NCBI GenBank assembly: GCA_022072225.1
Contig: JAJVIC010000010.1
Coordinates: 124,001-188,000 of the forward strand
Direction of reading: 5' to 3'
DNA length: 64,000 nt
Source of the DNA: Bacteroidia bacterium
Lineage (GTDB): Bacteria > Bacteroidota > Bacteroidia > SXHM01
Part shown: piece after piece, positions 43,428 through 52,509 of the stretch
How positions within the stretch are numbered: the first letter of the stretch is position 1
Layout: each line of letters begins with the position of its first letter
Translations under genes and position numbers: made by a program
Notes under the pieces: model-generated
What the model was told of the DNA's origin: nothing
Database searches by the model: none
What the model saw: the letters and a program-made list of their open reading frames with translations, nothing else

Positions 43428-44404
43428 GGTTTTTCGTCTTCATATATTATCTGTTTTATGTGCTTTCGGGCGGGTTCAGGCATTATTCATTTGATTTTAT
43501 TTTCTCTTCAACATTAGAAGGTGCGCTCCTGTTAAAAACACCGGCTGTTGTTTCAGTTGCTGAAATTGCGCTGATGATTACTGCTTTTACAGCATTGTTT
43601 TTCCCTTTTAAAAAACAAATTCATTTAATTTTTTTCGCCCTGCTTTTCGTAATGGATTTGTATTTCCAGAACGAGGTAAAATTTATGAGTTGCTTTATTC
43701 TCCCTCATTTTTTTCCTTTGTTTTTTTTTCTGTTTTTGCATTTTAAAGAAAACCTGCAGCAGCGGGCGCTTGTTTTATACAGCTCCATGCTTTTTGTTGC
43801 TGTTGGTTATATGGCAAGTTGCGTAAGTAAGGCAAATTCGGTGTGGTTTAATTGGTCTGATACAGTTATTTACTCCTACTTGCTTGAGTTTTATAGCGGA
43901 TTTCAGGTGCCGTCTTTGCTTTCCCCAAAATTAGTTAATTTCAAAAATCCCTTGTTCTGGAAACTTGCAGATTATTCCGTTTTGGCTTTTCAGGGTTCGT
44001 TTGTTATGGTTTTTTTTCAAAAAAAATATTTCTATTACATCACCATGTTTGCAGTTTTATTTCATGTCGGAATTATGCTTACACTCGGCATCGGTGTTGT
44101 GTTTTTTGTTTACATACTTTTTTACGCATTTGTTATTTCCGCATCAAATGACTATTTTTTTTCATTTCAGTTTAATTCAGATAAATTATTCAGATCAATT
44201 AGCCTTGTGCTGACAGTCGTACTTCTTTTGCTGTTTATTATTTCCTCTTTTAACGTTCGTTTTATAAATAATCTTATGCCAACGTCAATCTTTATTTTTG
44301 CCGAAAATTTCTATACATTGGTTTGTGTTTCCATTTTTGGTTTTTCATTCTACAGGTGGTATAATTTTAAACATCAGCAAATCCTTGCACCAATTCAATC
44401 ATAG
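43424..44404 (+). CDS. HTTM-like polytopic membrane protein, SdpB-like candidate
   Basis: 326 residues with about seven to eight hydrophobic segments. The middle shows an HTTM-like pattern: GYMASCVSKANSVWFNWSDT, a periplasmic stretch, then FHVGIMLTLGIGVVFFVYIL. HTTM domains occur in vitamin K-dependent gamma-carboxylase and in SdpB (323 residues in Bacillus, almost the same length). The bacterial reaction is not firmly known, but SdpB is needed with SdpA to make an active exported toxin peptide. It is coupled by a 4-nt overlap to the SdpA-like gene and directly followed by a PhyH oxygenase. No SdpC-like precursor is present in the window. Confidence 0.72.
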   Translation: MRFFVFIYYLFYVLSGGFRHYSFDFIFSSTLEGALLLKTPAVVSVAEIALMITAFTALFFPFKKQIHLIFFALLFVMDLYFQNEVKFMSCFILPHFFPLFFFLFLHFKENLQQRALVLYSSMLFVAVGYMASCVSKANSVWFNWSDTVIYSYLLEFYSGFQVPSLLSPKLVNFKNPLFWKLADYSVLAFQGSFVMVFFQKKYFYYITMFAVLFHVGIMLTLGIGVVFFVYILFYAFVISASNDYFFSFQFNSDKLFRSISLVLTVVLLLLFIISSFNVRFINNLMPTSIFIFAENFYTLVCVSIFGFSFYRWYNFKHQQILAPIQS

Positions 44405-45286
44405 ATGAAAGACATGAATATTTTTAGGGAAAATGACATGAAGCGGGTGCGCGAACTTGAATATTTAGGTTATACCCGAATTGGCAAATTAGATTCTGAA
44501 ACACTGCTGGCATTGAAACACGATTCAACTATTTTGATAAATAAAACAAAGAAGAAATATCCTAAAGGAGAATTATTCAACCTGATTAATTGCGATTTTG
44601 AAACAAAAACGGCTTCGAACGAAATGGTTGACAAATACCTTAATCCTTATTTGAGAAAAGTAATTGATACAACCAAAGCAGATATTTACCCGGTTTCGCA
44701 CCTGATAAAACCATTTGGTTTTAGAAGTGATATCTGGCATCAGGACTCAGCAATTGTTGATGAGCGTATTGATTTTTCGCTGAACGCATGGATGCCTTTG
44801 GTTGATTCAACAAAACTGAACGGATGCCTTTGGATTTTTCCAGGAAGCCACATTAACACCAACTACACAAGGCAGTTTGGTTACAATCCAATTCAGAAAA
44901 ATGTTTTAAAAACGTTGAGTAAATACATGATTCCGGTCTTGGTTGAAGCTGGTGAAATTTTACTTTTCCATCGCAGTATTATTCACGGTTCGTCAAGAAA
45001 CTGGCTTCCTTGCAGGCGTGTGGCAGTTGAAAGTATTGTAGTTTCAAAAAATGTTCAGTTTTATAATTTCCATCGTGAAACTGCGATGGCTAAAGACAAA
45101 GTTCTGGGATTTCAGGTTGAGATGAAACATTTTTTGAAAGCACAACCCAAAGATGATTTTTACGATGGAACATATCCTTACATTGAGTTTCCCGACCCCG
45201 GCTTCGAAGGAATTTCTAATAATCTGATAAGCAATATTCCTGTTTTTATTGAGCACGCTCAAAAATTTTATAATGAAAATAATTGA
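44405..45286 (+). CDS. Phytanoyl-CoA dioxygenase (PhyH) family hydroxylase
   Basis: A 293-residue Fe(II)/2-oxoglutarate oxygenase. Iron ligands are H112-x-D114 (IWHQDSAIVDE) and H194 (LLFHRSIIHGSSRNW); R204/R205 (CRRVAVES) is placed to bind 2-oxoglutarate. The double-stranded beta-helix core is complete (NAWMPLVDSTKLNGCLWIFP). Family members hydroxylate small molecules, lipids or carrier-bound amino acids, and several occur in glycan and natural-product clusters. The substrate is not predictable. The ATG follows the preceding stop directly, and its 3' end overlaps the next gene by 14 nt. Confidence 0.9.
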   Translation: MKDMNIFRENDMKRVRELEYLGYTRIGKLDSETLLALKHDSTILINKTKKKYPKGELFNLINCDFETKTASNEMVDKYLNPYLRKVIDTTKADIYPVSHLIKPFGFRSDIWHQDSAIVDERIDFSLNAWMPLVDSTKLNGCLWIFPGSHINTNYTRQFGYNPIQKNVLKTLSKYMIPVLVEAGEILLFHRSIIHGSSRNWLPCRRVAVESIVVSKNVQFYNFHRETAMAKDKVLGFQVEMKHFLKAQPKDDFYDGTYPYIEFPDPGFEGISNNLISNIPVFIEHAQKFYNENN

Positions 45287-45932
45287 AGAAATACTGAGTA
45301 AAAAAAACAGAGAAATACGCAAGCCGTATGGATACGACACTCCCGCAGCTGTGAAAGATTTTCAAAAAAATATTGATATTATCATCAGTGAATGGAATAA
45401 TTATGTGCAGCAGACTTCAACCACCGGAAAACCGATTGATGAACTTTCGCAAGCGCAAAAACATTTGAATGAAGATAAAAAATGGAAAGCATTTTTTGTT
45501 TTCGTTTACGGTGAATTTACTCCCGAGGCAGAAAAATATTTTCCGCAAACGGTTAAATTGGTTGAAAAATGGAAGAACGATTTAACACTTCTTTTCTTCT
45601 CAAACCTGGAACCCGGTAAACATATTCCGGCACACAAAGGGAATAATCATGGAGTAATAAGGTCACAGTTGGGAATTGATATTCAGCAGCCCGAAACAAC
45701 CGGTTTACGTGTGGAAGACAAAATTGTTCAACTGAAAAATAAAGACTTGTTTATCTTTGATGACACTTTTGAACATGAAGCATGGAACAAAGGTTCGGCT
45801 GTAAGAACAGTGCTGATAATTGATAGCTGTAAAAAGTTTCCGCATTTTTATAACACCATCAATAAATACCTGTTAGGCAAAGTGAAAAATACAACGTATG
45901 TTCAGTCAACACTGGCAAAACTAAAGGAGTAA
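45273..45932 (+). CDS. Aspartyl/asparaginyl beta-hydroxylase family protein
   Basis: 219 residues from the ATG at 45273, inside the end of the PhyH gene. Family signature: NLEPGKHIPAHKGNNHGVIR with H121 and R130, LRVEDK, then IFDDTFEHEAWNKGSAVRTV with H168 and R178. This enzyme class uses only two His to hold iron, so no Asp ligand is expected. Relatives hydroxylate Asp/Asn residues in proteins, lipid acyl chains (LpxO) or small molecules. The N-terminal 100 residues are helical and unlike LpxO, so a lipid A role cannot be assumed. It is the second of four oxygenases in a row. Confidence 0.9.
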   Translation: MKIIEEILSKKNREIRKPYGYDTPAAVKDFQKNIDIIISEWNNYVQQTSTTGKPIDELSQAQKHLNEDKKWKAFFVFVYGEFTPEAEKYFPQTVKLVEKWKNDLTLLFFSNLEPGKHIPAHKGNNHGVIRSQLGIDIQQPETTGLRVEDKIVQLKNKDLFIFDDTFEHEAWNKGSAVRTVLIIDSCKKFPHFYNTINKYLLGKVKNTTYVQSTLAKLKE

Positions 45933-45950
45933 TATTTAAAAAAAACAATC

Positions 45951-46556
45951 ATGCTGATAATCGGGGCCGGAGGTTTAACAAGAGATGTAATCACATCGTG
46001 GGAGCTGGATGAAAACACCAAATCCAAATCTTTGTTTTTGTTTGACAATATTAATCCATCGCAAAAATTATTGTATAACAAATACCCGATTTATCACACG
46101 TTTGATGAAGTAAAAAAACATTTCGAAACTATTGACCGGAAATTTTTTGTCTGCATCGGAAACCCGCTCAAGAGAAAAAGAATGACAGAACAAATTGAAG
46201 CATTGGGCGGTGAACTAACACCTTTTGTTTCGTGCAAAGTGCTAACATTAAGCCCCGCAACACCACTTGGCAAGGGTGCTGTAATTGAGCCGGGAGTGGG
46301 AATTTCAAGAGATGTGATTATTGAACGCGGTGTATTCATCAATGCCGGAACTATTTTAGGACACGATGTTATTTTACGCGAATATGTTTCGCTTGGTCCC
46401 GGTGTCCGTGTGTTGGGCGGTGCTGAAATTGGCGAGTGCTCTTATATCGGGTGTAATGCTGTGATTATGCCTAAAGTTAAAATCGGTAAAAAAGTAAGAA
46501 TAGGTGTGGGCAAAGTGATTGACAAAGACGTTCCGGACAATTCAAAAATTATTTAA
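45951..46556 (+). CDS. NeuD/PglD-like sugar O/N-acetyltransferase
   Basis: 201 residues. An N-terminal Rossmann-like domain (MLIIGAGGLTRDVI, FVCIGNPLKRKRM) binds the sugar nucleotide. A C-terminal left-handed beta-helix of hexapeptide repeats (GKGAVIEPGVGISRDVIIER, GHDVILREYVSLGPG, GECSYIGCNAVIMPKVKIGK) binds acetyl-CoA at trimer interfaces. This is the architecture of NeuD (sialate O-acetyltransferase) and PglD/PerB (aminosugar N-acetyltransferases). No sialic-acid synthase is in the window, so an amino-sugar or other acceptor is as likely. It is spaced 18 nt from the preceding stop, with no independent promoter. Confidence 0.88.
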   Translation: MLIIGAGGLTRDVITSWELDENTKSKSLFLFDNINPSQKLLYNKYPIYHTFDEVKKHFETIDRKFFVCIGNPLKRKRMTEQIEALGGELTPFVSCKVLTLSPATPLGKGAVIEPGVGISRDVIIERGVFINAGTILGHDVILREYVSLGPGVRVLGGAEIGECSYIGCNAVIMPKVKIGKKVRIGVGKVIDKDVPDNSKII

Positions 46557-46557
46557 T

Positions 46558-47334
46558 ATGAATTTTTTCGCAGTATTCAATACAGCTACAAGCAAACAAA
46601 ATTTTAAATCAGTTTTTGAAAACAACAAAGTTGTTCATGTTCAGCATAAATTCAGTAATGAATCAAAGCCTGATTTTTATAGAAGCTTGGCCCAAACAGC
46701 GGGCATTCCGCTTATTTATGAAGAAGATCCTGTAACAGGACAAATACATGTGAATAAGTGGACTGAAATAAAATATGTACGGGAAAAATCCGGTGATACT
46801 TACAAACACAGCAATAAATCACAGCCACTGCACACCGATTACGGATATTTTGCATTTGAAATTTATTCGGCATTTTTTTATTGTTCGGCACAGGCAAAAT
46901 TTGGCGGAGCAACTACTTTTATTGATGCCGATAAAATTGTGGATATTCTCGAGTGGGAAGATAAATCATTGTTAAATGAGTTGCAGCAGCGAAAAATAAA
47001 ATTCGGCAGAGAGGGCAATCTTATTGCTCGTAACGAAGATTATATTTTGAAAAAAGACAATATCGGATGGAAAATAAACTGGAATTATTACCGTGCTTTG
47101 AATGATGCTGAGAATAAAGATTTGGTGGAAAAATTTCACTCGTTTTTGAATAATTCGGTTGAGAAAAGCGGAGAATTGCTGGAACTGAAACTCAATGTTG
47201 ACGAAGCCGTATTTTTTCACGACAGAAGAGTTTTACACGGCAGAAATTCATTCGTTGGCGAGCGCCAATTGAACAAAGGTGGAATTGCAAAAGAACTGCC
47301 CCGTGAAATTCTTCAATTAATAGCTGCAGGTTGA
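46558..47334 (+). CDS. TauD/clavaminate synthase-like 2OG oxygenase
   Basis: 258 residues from the ATG at 46558, one nt after the preceding stop. The iron site is H92-x-D94 (SQPLHTDYGYFAFEIYSA) and H227 (FFHDRRVLHGRNSFVGERQL), with an Arg in the position for 2-oxoglutarate. The FGGATTFIDADKIV region and an N-terminal helical lid (YRSLAQTAGIPLIYEEDP) fit the TauD/gamma-butyrobetaine group. Members hydroxylate, desaturate or cyclise small molecules. It is the third oxygenase of the island and overlaps the following glycosyltransferase start by one nt. The substrate is unknown. Confidence 0.87.
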   Translation: MNFFAVFNTATSKQNFKSVFENNKVVHVQHKFSNESKPDFYRSLAQTAGIPLIYEEDPVTGQIHVNKWTEIKYVREKSGDTYKHSNKSQPLHTDYGYFAFEIYSAFFYCSAQAKFGGATTFIDADKIVDILEWEDKSLLNELQQRKIKFGREGNLIARNEDYILKKDNIGWKINWNYYRALNDAENKDLVEKFHSFLNNSVEKSGELLELKLNVDEAVFFHDRRVLHGRNSFVGERQLNKGGIAKELPREILQLIAAG

Positions 47335-48248
47335 TGGAAGAATCAATTAAGGTTAGTGTTGTGGTGGTAACCTACAATCATGCTAAGTATATTTCAGATG
47401 CCATCAACAGCATATTAAGTCAGAAAACTGATTTCAGAATTGAGATTGTGGTTGCTGATGATGGTTCAACAGATGATACTTCTGCAATAATCAGCAGGTT
47501 TGAACAACATTATCCCGAAAAAATTATTTCGATGAAATCGGCACAGAACAAAGGTGTGCGCGAAAACGCTTTTAAAAGCAGATTTAATATAAGAGGCGAA
47601 TATATCGCTATTCTGGACGGTGATGATTATTGGGATTACGAATTGAAACTGCAAAAACAAGTTGCTTTTTTAGATGAACATAAAGATTACAACGGGGTTT
47701 TTCACGACACAAAAATTATTCACGTTGATGAGTCGGAGAAAATTTTGTTCGGCAAGAAAAAGTTGTATTCACAGAATTACTGTTTTAAAGAAATTATTTA
47801 TCCTTCAGATTTAATTCTGCGTGAAATTATTCTCCCCTCTTCTTCTGCGATGCTTCGAAGTTCAGTCATCAGAGACGAAGATTTTAAACTGATAAAAGGT
47901 AATTATTCATTTCTCTGGAAACTTTGTTGTCTCATCATTAAAAAATCAAAATTCTATTTCATAAACGAGCCTTGGAGCGTTTACCGCAACCACGATAAAG
48001 GAATTTCAAAAAGCAATAATCATGAATTCCGACTTTCGCACATACAGTTTTATGAAAGCCTGCTTATTGACGAATTTTATAAGGATTATAAATATGAACT
48101 CTACCGCTCCATTGCTGTTGAATACAAGTTGCTTTTAGATTCTAAGTGCGATTTCAGCGGGAGAAACAAAAGAAAAATTTTCAGAAAATATTTCTGGAAC
48201 GAATTTTTGAAAATACTGAATTACAGAAAACAAGTTTTTGCAAACTGA
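47334..48248 (+). CDS. Glycosyltransferase family 2
   Basis: 304 residues. The GT-A signature opens the protein: VSVVVVTYNHAKYISDAINS, VVADDGSTDDTSAIISRFE, and the metal-binding DxD in YIAILDGDDYWDYELKLQKQ. A second conserved stretch, NEPWSVYRNHDKGISK, is common in O-antigen transferases. It transfers an activated sugar onto a lipid-linked or protein-linked acceptor at the cytoplasmic face. The donor cannot be read. The start ATG overlaps the stop of the oxygenase (TGATG). Confidence 0.92.
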   Translation: MEESIKVSVVVVTYNHAKYISDAINSILSQKTDFRIEIVVADDGSTDDTSAIISRFEQHYPEKIISMKSAQNKGVRENAFKSRFNIRGEYIAILDGDDYWDYELKLQKQVAFLDEHKDYNGVFHDTKIIHVDESEKILFGKKKLYSQNYCFKEIIYPSDLILREIILPSSSAMLRSSVIRDEDFKLIKGNYSFLWKLCCLIIKKSKFYFINEPWSVYRNHDKGISKSNNHEFRLSHIQFYESLLIDEFYKDYKYELYRSIAVEYKLLLDSKCDFSGRNKRKIFRKYFWNEFLKILNYRKQVFAN

Positions 48249-48257
48249 AGCAAAATT

Positions 48258-49034
48258 ATGAAGCCGGCAAAAGAAATTCCACGCATTTCACCTGTTGATA
48301 AAATATCATTTTACAGTAAATTTGTTTCTAAGAACAAACCTGTCATTATCGAAGGTCTTGCTGATGACTGGCCTGCGATGAAAAAATGGAACATGAATTT
48401 CTTTGCGGAAAATTACAGCAAAGTTGAGCCTGTTACCATTGCGGTTAAAGACGGAAAATGTGATGTAACAATTGAAAAAGGAGTTCAGGTTTCTTTCACT
48501 GCAATAGAAAAAACAATTAATAAGATAATTGAAGGAAATGTTCAGAATGGTTATGCAATTGCAACTACCGATGATGTTTTTCCTGCCGATTTAAAAAACG
48601 ATTACCCTGTGCCTGCTTATTGTGCTGATGGCAGTTATTTACGCACCCGTATTTTTATAGGTGCAGAGGGCACAACAACCTGGCTGCATCAGGATTTATT
48701 TGAAAACCTTTATACAATGGTGAAAGGTAAAAAACGAATAATACTTTTCGATCCATGGGATACGGTTTATCCTCAATCGCGTTTTTCAAAATTGCCTAAC
48801 CACGCCCGGCCCGATGCAGAAAATATCGATTATGAAAAATTTCCCCGAATGAAAAATGCACAACCCTACATAGTGGATTTGAAAGCAGGTGAAACGCTTT
48901 ATCTGCCAAGTTTGTGGTGGCACCATCTCAAAAATATTGAAGAAAGTATTGCCGTTAGTTTTTGGTGGGCTTATGGTTGGAAACTGCCTGTGGTATGGGC
49001 TGCAGCGCAGTATAAAAAAATTCGGCAGATATAA
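48258..49034 (+). CDS. JmjC/cupin-like Fe(II)/2OG oxygenase
   Basis: 258 residues with the Cupin_8/JmjC layout shared with FIH and the tRNA wybutosine hydroxylase. The opening KPVIIEGLADDWPAMKKW is followed by RIFIGAEGTTTWLHQD with H144 and D146 as iron ligands, KGKKRIILFDPWDT with the 2-oxoglutarate-binding Lys region, and ETLYLPSLWWHHLKNIEESI with H222 or H223 as third ligand. Known relatives hydroxylate proteins, RNA or small molecules. It is the fourth and last oxygenase of the island, so the cluster holds members of four distinct branches of this superfamily. The target is unknown. Confidence 0.9.
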   Translation: MKPAKEIPRISPVDKISFYSKFVSKNKPVIIEGLADDWPAMKKWNMNFFAENYSKVEPVTIAVKDGKCDVTIEKGVQVSFTAIEKTINKIIEGNVQNGYAIATTDDVFPADLKNDYPVPAYCADGSYLRTRIFIGAEGTTTWLHQDLFENLYTMVKGKKRIILFDPWDTVYPQSRFSKLPNHARPDAENIDYEKFPRMKNAQPYIVDLKAGETLYLPSLWWHHLKNIEESIAVSFWWAYGWKLPVVWAAAQYKKIRQI

Positions 49035-49086
49035 TTCTCCGGGATTTAGTTTGCCTTGAATATCTTAGCGTTATTATCTCTGCATT

Positions 49087-50658
49087 TTGAGCGACAAAAA
49101 ATTAATTTACGGATTACTTGTTACGTTGTTATTGACTGTTGTTTCACCTTTCCTAAACAATTCGCTTCGGTTTAAAGAATCTACCAACGGACCGGATGTT
49201 TGGGAATACCAAACTGTTGCAGTAAACTTTTCAGAATACAACAAATTTCCTGTAATGGGTTTTTTAGGTGATGAAAAGAAGTATGCAATAAACCACCTCG
49301 AGTCGAATACCGTGAAAGATTATCTGAAATGCAGGTTTTCTAAATCTGGAACAATACCATTCCTGGCAAAACCACCGCTCTATGGTTTATCTCTGGGTAT
49401 CGTTTATAGAATTTTTCATCCTGAATTGAAATATGCCTATTGTCTTAATTTTCTGTTTTTTACCGGAACACTTTTTCTGTTAGTATTTGTTGGTAATACT
49501 TTACACAATAAATATGGTGTACTACTCGGAATTGCTTCTGCAACTGTTTATGCCTTACTTCTTAAACACCGACTTTCAGATGTGTTACCATCTGCCATGC
49601 TCACCTTCATTTTATGTTCAGTTTCGCTGTTCTGTATTTATGCTGTAAAAACATATTCAACAAAATATTTTTCCCTACTTGGAATTTCTATCGGACTTGG
49701 GCTTTTGACAAAAGGAGACATTAATTTCTTAGCTTTTTTAATACCGGTTTTCTTACTTTATTTCTTTTTCACAAAGAGAAAAATAATTATAAAATTGTTT
49801 GTTTTGTTTATTTCTGTAGCTGCTGTATTAATACCTTGGATAATTTTTGTCAACATTACCCGGATCGAGAATAAAAAGGCAATGACAGCATGGAAAACAA
49901 AGCTAGCAGAAACTGAAAATTTATGCATGTTGGATACAACAAAAAATGAAGACTGGGAAAACCGGGGAGCAGTTATCAGAAATAATGAATACGGCAAATT
50001 AGCTTCACATCACTTTGGTCGTTACGCCAATTCTGATAAGGCGATTTTTATTTCCAACCAGGTTACCACTGACGAATTTCTGTCGGTTCATAATGAATTT
50101 AATGTTGACGGGCACTGGCATCCGGAGTGGCGTTTCAGAACTACTTCCATCTATAACAATAACTATAAAGATGCATCAGTTCCTTTTAAAATAGCCCGTT
50201 TTTATATAGATTACCCATCGTTCATTTTCAAAATTCCAATGGCTAAACTGATGCGCACTACTTCATCTGAATTTTCATTTTTCCTGCTTTCGGCTTTTTT
50301 ATTTGGTTGTTTCTTGTGGTTAATGAAAATTAATTCTGAAAAGCGGAGTTTGAAGTTTTTGTTTTTAATATTTTCCTTTATTTTGCTTTTTGTATTCAGC
50401 TGGTTTAATTATCCCGCATATATCGTATACTCTTCATCATTTTTCTTTTCATCATTGTTTTTATTCAAAAGAGAAATGATGAAGGCTATTCCGTTTATTT
50501 TTCCTTTATTTGTTTTCAGTTCCTATCTTATAATACTAATTTTTTATGGAGACCAGCGGTTTACAGATGTAGTTGAACCTTTAACTATCTTTTCAACGCT
50601 GTATTTTTTATATTTGATGTTCAGCAATATTTTTCAGAAACAAGATGGAGGCGTATAA
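49087..50658 (+). CDS. GT-C membrane glycosyltransferase (PMT/ArnT-like)
   Basis: 523 residues, TTG start (no in-frame ATG close by), about 11 hydrophobic helices. A first periplasmic loop carries acidic residues (STNGPDVWEYQTVAVNFSEY) where GT-C enzymes hold their catalytic Asp/Glu. LAKPPLYGLSLGIVYRIF is the family hallmark between helices two and three. GLGLLTKGD near residue 200 is also conserved. Such enzymes take a polyprenyl-phosphate sugar and glycosylate lipid, protein or glycan on the periplasmic side. Its tail overlaps the radical SAM gene by 14 nt. The donor and acceptor are unknown. Confidence 0.8.
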   Translation: MSDKKLIYGLLVTLLLTVVSPFLNNSLRFKESTNGPDVWEYQTVAVNFSEYNKFPVMGFLGDEKKYAINHLESNTVKDYLKCRFSKSGTIPFLAKPPLYGLSLGIVYRIFHPELKYAYCLNFLFFTGTLFLLVFVGNTLHNKYGVLLGIASATVYALLLKHRLSDVLPSAMLTFILCSVSLFCIYAVKTYSTKYFSLLGISIGLGLLTKGDINFLAFLIPVFLLYFFFTKRKIIIKLFVLFISVAAVLIPWIIFVNITRIENKKAMTAWKTKLAETENLCMLDTTKNEDWENRGAVIRNNEYGKLASHHFGRYANSDKAIFISNQVTTDEFLSVHNEFNVDGHWHPEWRFRTTSIYNNNYKDASVPFKIARFYIDYPSFIFKIPMAKLMRTTSSEFSFFLLSAFLFGCFLWLMKINSEKRSLKFLFLIFSFILLFVFSWFNYPAYIVYSSSFFFSSLFLFKREMMKAIPFIFPLFVFSSYLIILIFYGDQRFTDVVEPLTIFSTLYFLYLMFSNIFQKQDGGV

Positions 50659-51652
50659 AATACTTAGAATGGGCATGTCGTATGCTCAGAGTTTATCGGC
50701 CTTTCATTTGAACGGAACACCCCGTCCGTTTTCCGCTTCGTTTGCAATAACCAATAAATGCAATTTGAAATGCGCTTATTGCGATTTACCTAATATAAAG
50801 GCACCCGAATTAAGTGTTGGGCAAATGGATATATTGTTCAAAAAACTGAGAAAACTAGGCATTCTAAGGCTTGGAATTTTTGGTGGTGAACCATTAGTGA
50901 GGAAAGACATTGGCGAAATTTTGCAACTGGCAAAACGACACGGTTTTTTCACCAGTTTAAATTCCAACATGCTTTTATACGACCGGTATAAAGATGTATT
51001 GAGCTCGGTAGATTATTTCTTTGTAAGTCTTGACGGAACCCCCGAAAAACATATTGCCAACCGCGGAAAACAGAATTACGAAATCATATTGGAGTCAATA
51101 CGTGATATTGTTCAGCGCAAAAAAAAACTTACTGCAATTTGCGTAGTTACAGACCCTGACATTGTTTCGGCTGATTATTTGATTGGTTTAGCTATTCGCG
51201 AAAAAATTGATGTGCATTTTCAACCCGAAAGTTATGATGCGGAATGTGCTGGTCGCACTGCACCTAATGACTTGCATCAGCAGGAAACAAAAAAATTCTG
51301 GCAATACCTATTAGAAAAGAAAAGAGAAGGAGCGCCAATTACCAGTTCAACGGCTTACCTGAAATATCTGATAAACTGGCACAATTACAAAGAAAGCGCA
51401 GTTTATGATCCATCTGTTCGCTGCATGGCAGGTAGCGGATTTATTTCCATTGACCCTTCGGGAACTGCATACCCATGTATATTTACCAAAGGAAAAGCAG
51501 AAGGAATAAATTTGATGGAACATGATTGGGCAGAAAAATTTGACAAAAAAACTGCATGTACAAAATGTATAGTTGGTCCTTTGTTAGAATATAATTTGTT
51601 ATTTCACAAACCGGTAAGTTCAGTTATAGATGCACTTGCCAAGATTAATTAG
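50645..51652 (+). CDS. Radical SAM enzyme with SPASM-like C-terminus
   Basis: 335 residues. The 4Fe-4S/SAM motif is C39-x3-C43-x2-C46 (ITNKCNLKCAYCDLPN), followed by LGIFGGEPLVRKDIGEI (the GGE motif) and VSLDGTPEKHIANRGK. C-terminal Cys (CMAGSGFISIDPSGTAYPC and CTKC) look like an auxiliary-cluster SPASM or twitch domain. Relatives modify peptides, sugars or lipids. Here the neighbours are a membrane glycosyltransferase and a methyltransferase, so a glycan or lipid-carrier substrate is plausible. No RiPP precursor peptide was found beside it. Confidence 0.9.
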   Translation: MEAYKILRMGMSYAQSLSAFHLNGTPRPFSASFAITNKCNLKCAYCDLPNIKAPELSVGQMDILFKKLRKLGILRLGIFGGEPLVRKDIGEILQLAKRHGFFTSLNSNMLLYDRYKDVLSSVDYFFVSLDGTPEKHIANRGKQNYEIILESIRDIVQRKKKLTAICVVTDPDIVSADYLIGLAIREKIDVHFQPESYDAECAGRTAPNDLHQQETKKFWQYLLEKKREGAPITSSTAYLKYLINWHNYKESAVYDPSVRCMAGSGFISIDPSGTAYPCIFTKGKAEGINLMEHDWAEKFDKKTACTKCIVGPLLEYNLLFHKPVSSVIDALAKIN

Positions 51653-51675
51653 AAAATATTTTACAGAACATTGAA

Positions 51676-52509
51676 GTGATTACAAAATCGGAACTGATAA
51701 ATTATTACAACGAGTGCTGGCTTGAACGATTTGAGAAAGGTCATAATCCTGTTTCACACGCTATGCATTTGGGTTATTTTGCTGATGACAGCGTGGATAA
51801 TGATACTGCAAAACTTAAATCCAATGCTTTTCTGGCAAAACAGGTTGGCATTCCGGCTGGTAAAGAAATTTATATTGCTGATTTAGGTTGCGGCATTGGT
51901 GGCACTTGTATTTATTTAGCACAGAATTACCCTCTCGCAAAAATTTGCGGAATAAATATCTCACAGGAACAAATTGATTTTGCAAACAAAGTAAAAAAGC
52001 AGAATAACATCAATGGCCAGATCGAGTATTATATTTCTGATTATGCTGAAACGAAGTTACAGTCAGGTAAGTTCGACTTTGTAATTGGTGTGGAAAGCAT
52101 TTGCCATGCTCATGATAAATCAAAAGTTTACCGCGAAGCCTATCGTTTGCTCAAGTCTGGAGGTGTTTTTGCCATGATGGATTATTTTGAAGAAAAAAAG
52201 CCTGTAAGTTCAGTTGAAGTTAAACAACTTGATATTTTTCGCAAAGGTTGGGCTGCTGTAGAATACATCAGGAATTATGAAATACTCTTGACACAGGCAG
52301 GATTTAAAACTATTTCAGCGGTTTCAATTCTGGAAAAAGTAATGCCCGGAATACAACATTCATATAAAAAGGCAATCGATAGAATTAATTCAGGAGAATT
52401 TTCCGGTTTCTCAACAGCTTTTCAAAATCACCTAAAAGCCTGTGCAGCGTTGCATGAACTCGCTGAAAATAAAATTATTGACTACAAAATTATTGTGGCT
52501 CAGAAATAA
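51676..52509 (+). CDS. SAM-dependent methyltransferase
   Basis: 277 residues, GTG start. Class I Rossmann fold: motif I ADLGCGIGGTCIYLA (68-82), motif II INISQEQIDFANKV, and FDFVIGVESICHAHDKSKVY followed by EAYRLLKSGGVFAMMDYFEE. The N-terminal helix YYNECWLERFEKGHNPVSHA and the overall pattern resemble tocopherol and small-molecule/lipid methyltransferases rather than RNA enzymes. The acceptor may be a prenyl-lipid or a sugar. The co-location with a radical SAM enzyme and a UbiA protein makes a lipid plausible. Its last 10 nt overlap the convergent UbiA gene. Confidence 0.9.
   Translation: MITKSELINYYNECWLERFEKGHNPVSHAMHLGYFADDSVDNDTAKLKSNAFLAKQVGIPAGKEIYIADLGCGIGGTCIYLAQNYPLAKICGINISQEQIDFANKVKKQNNINGQIEYYISDYAETKLQSGKFDFVIGVESICHAHDKSKVYREAYRLLKSGGVFAMMDYFEEKKPVSSVEVKQLDIFRKGWAAVEYIRNYEILLTQAGFKTISAVSILEKVMPGIQHSYKKAIDRINSGEFSGFSTAFQNHLKACAALHELAENKIIDYKIIVAQK

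Noticed and set aside
50645-52509. RiPP biosynthesis locus (radical SAM plus methyltransferase)
   Set aside because: No short precursor ORF was found in the small gaps, and there is no RiPP recognition element or dedicated peptidase. The context is glycan assembly.
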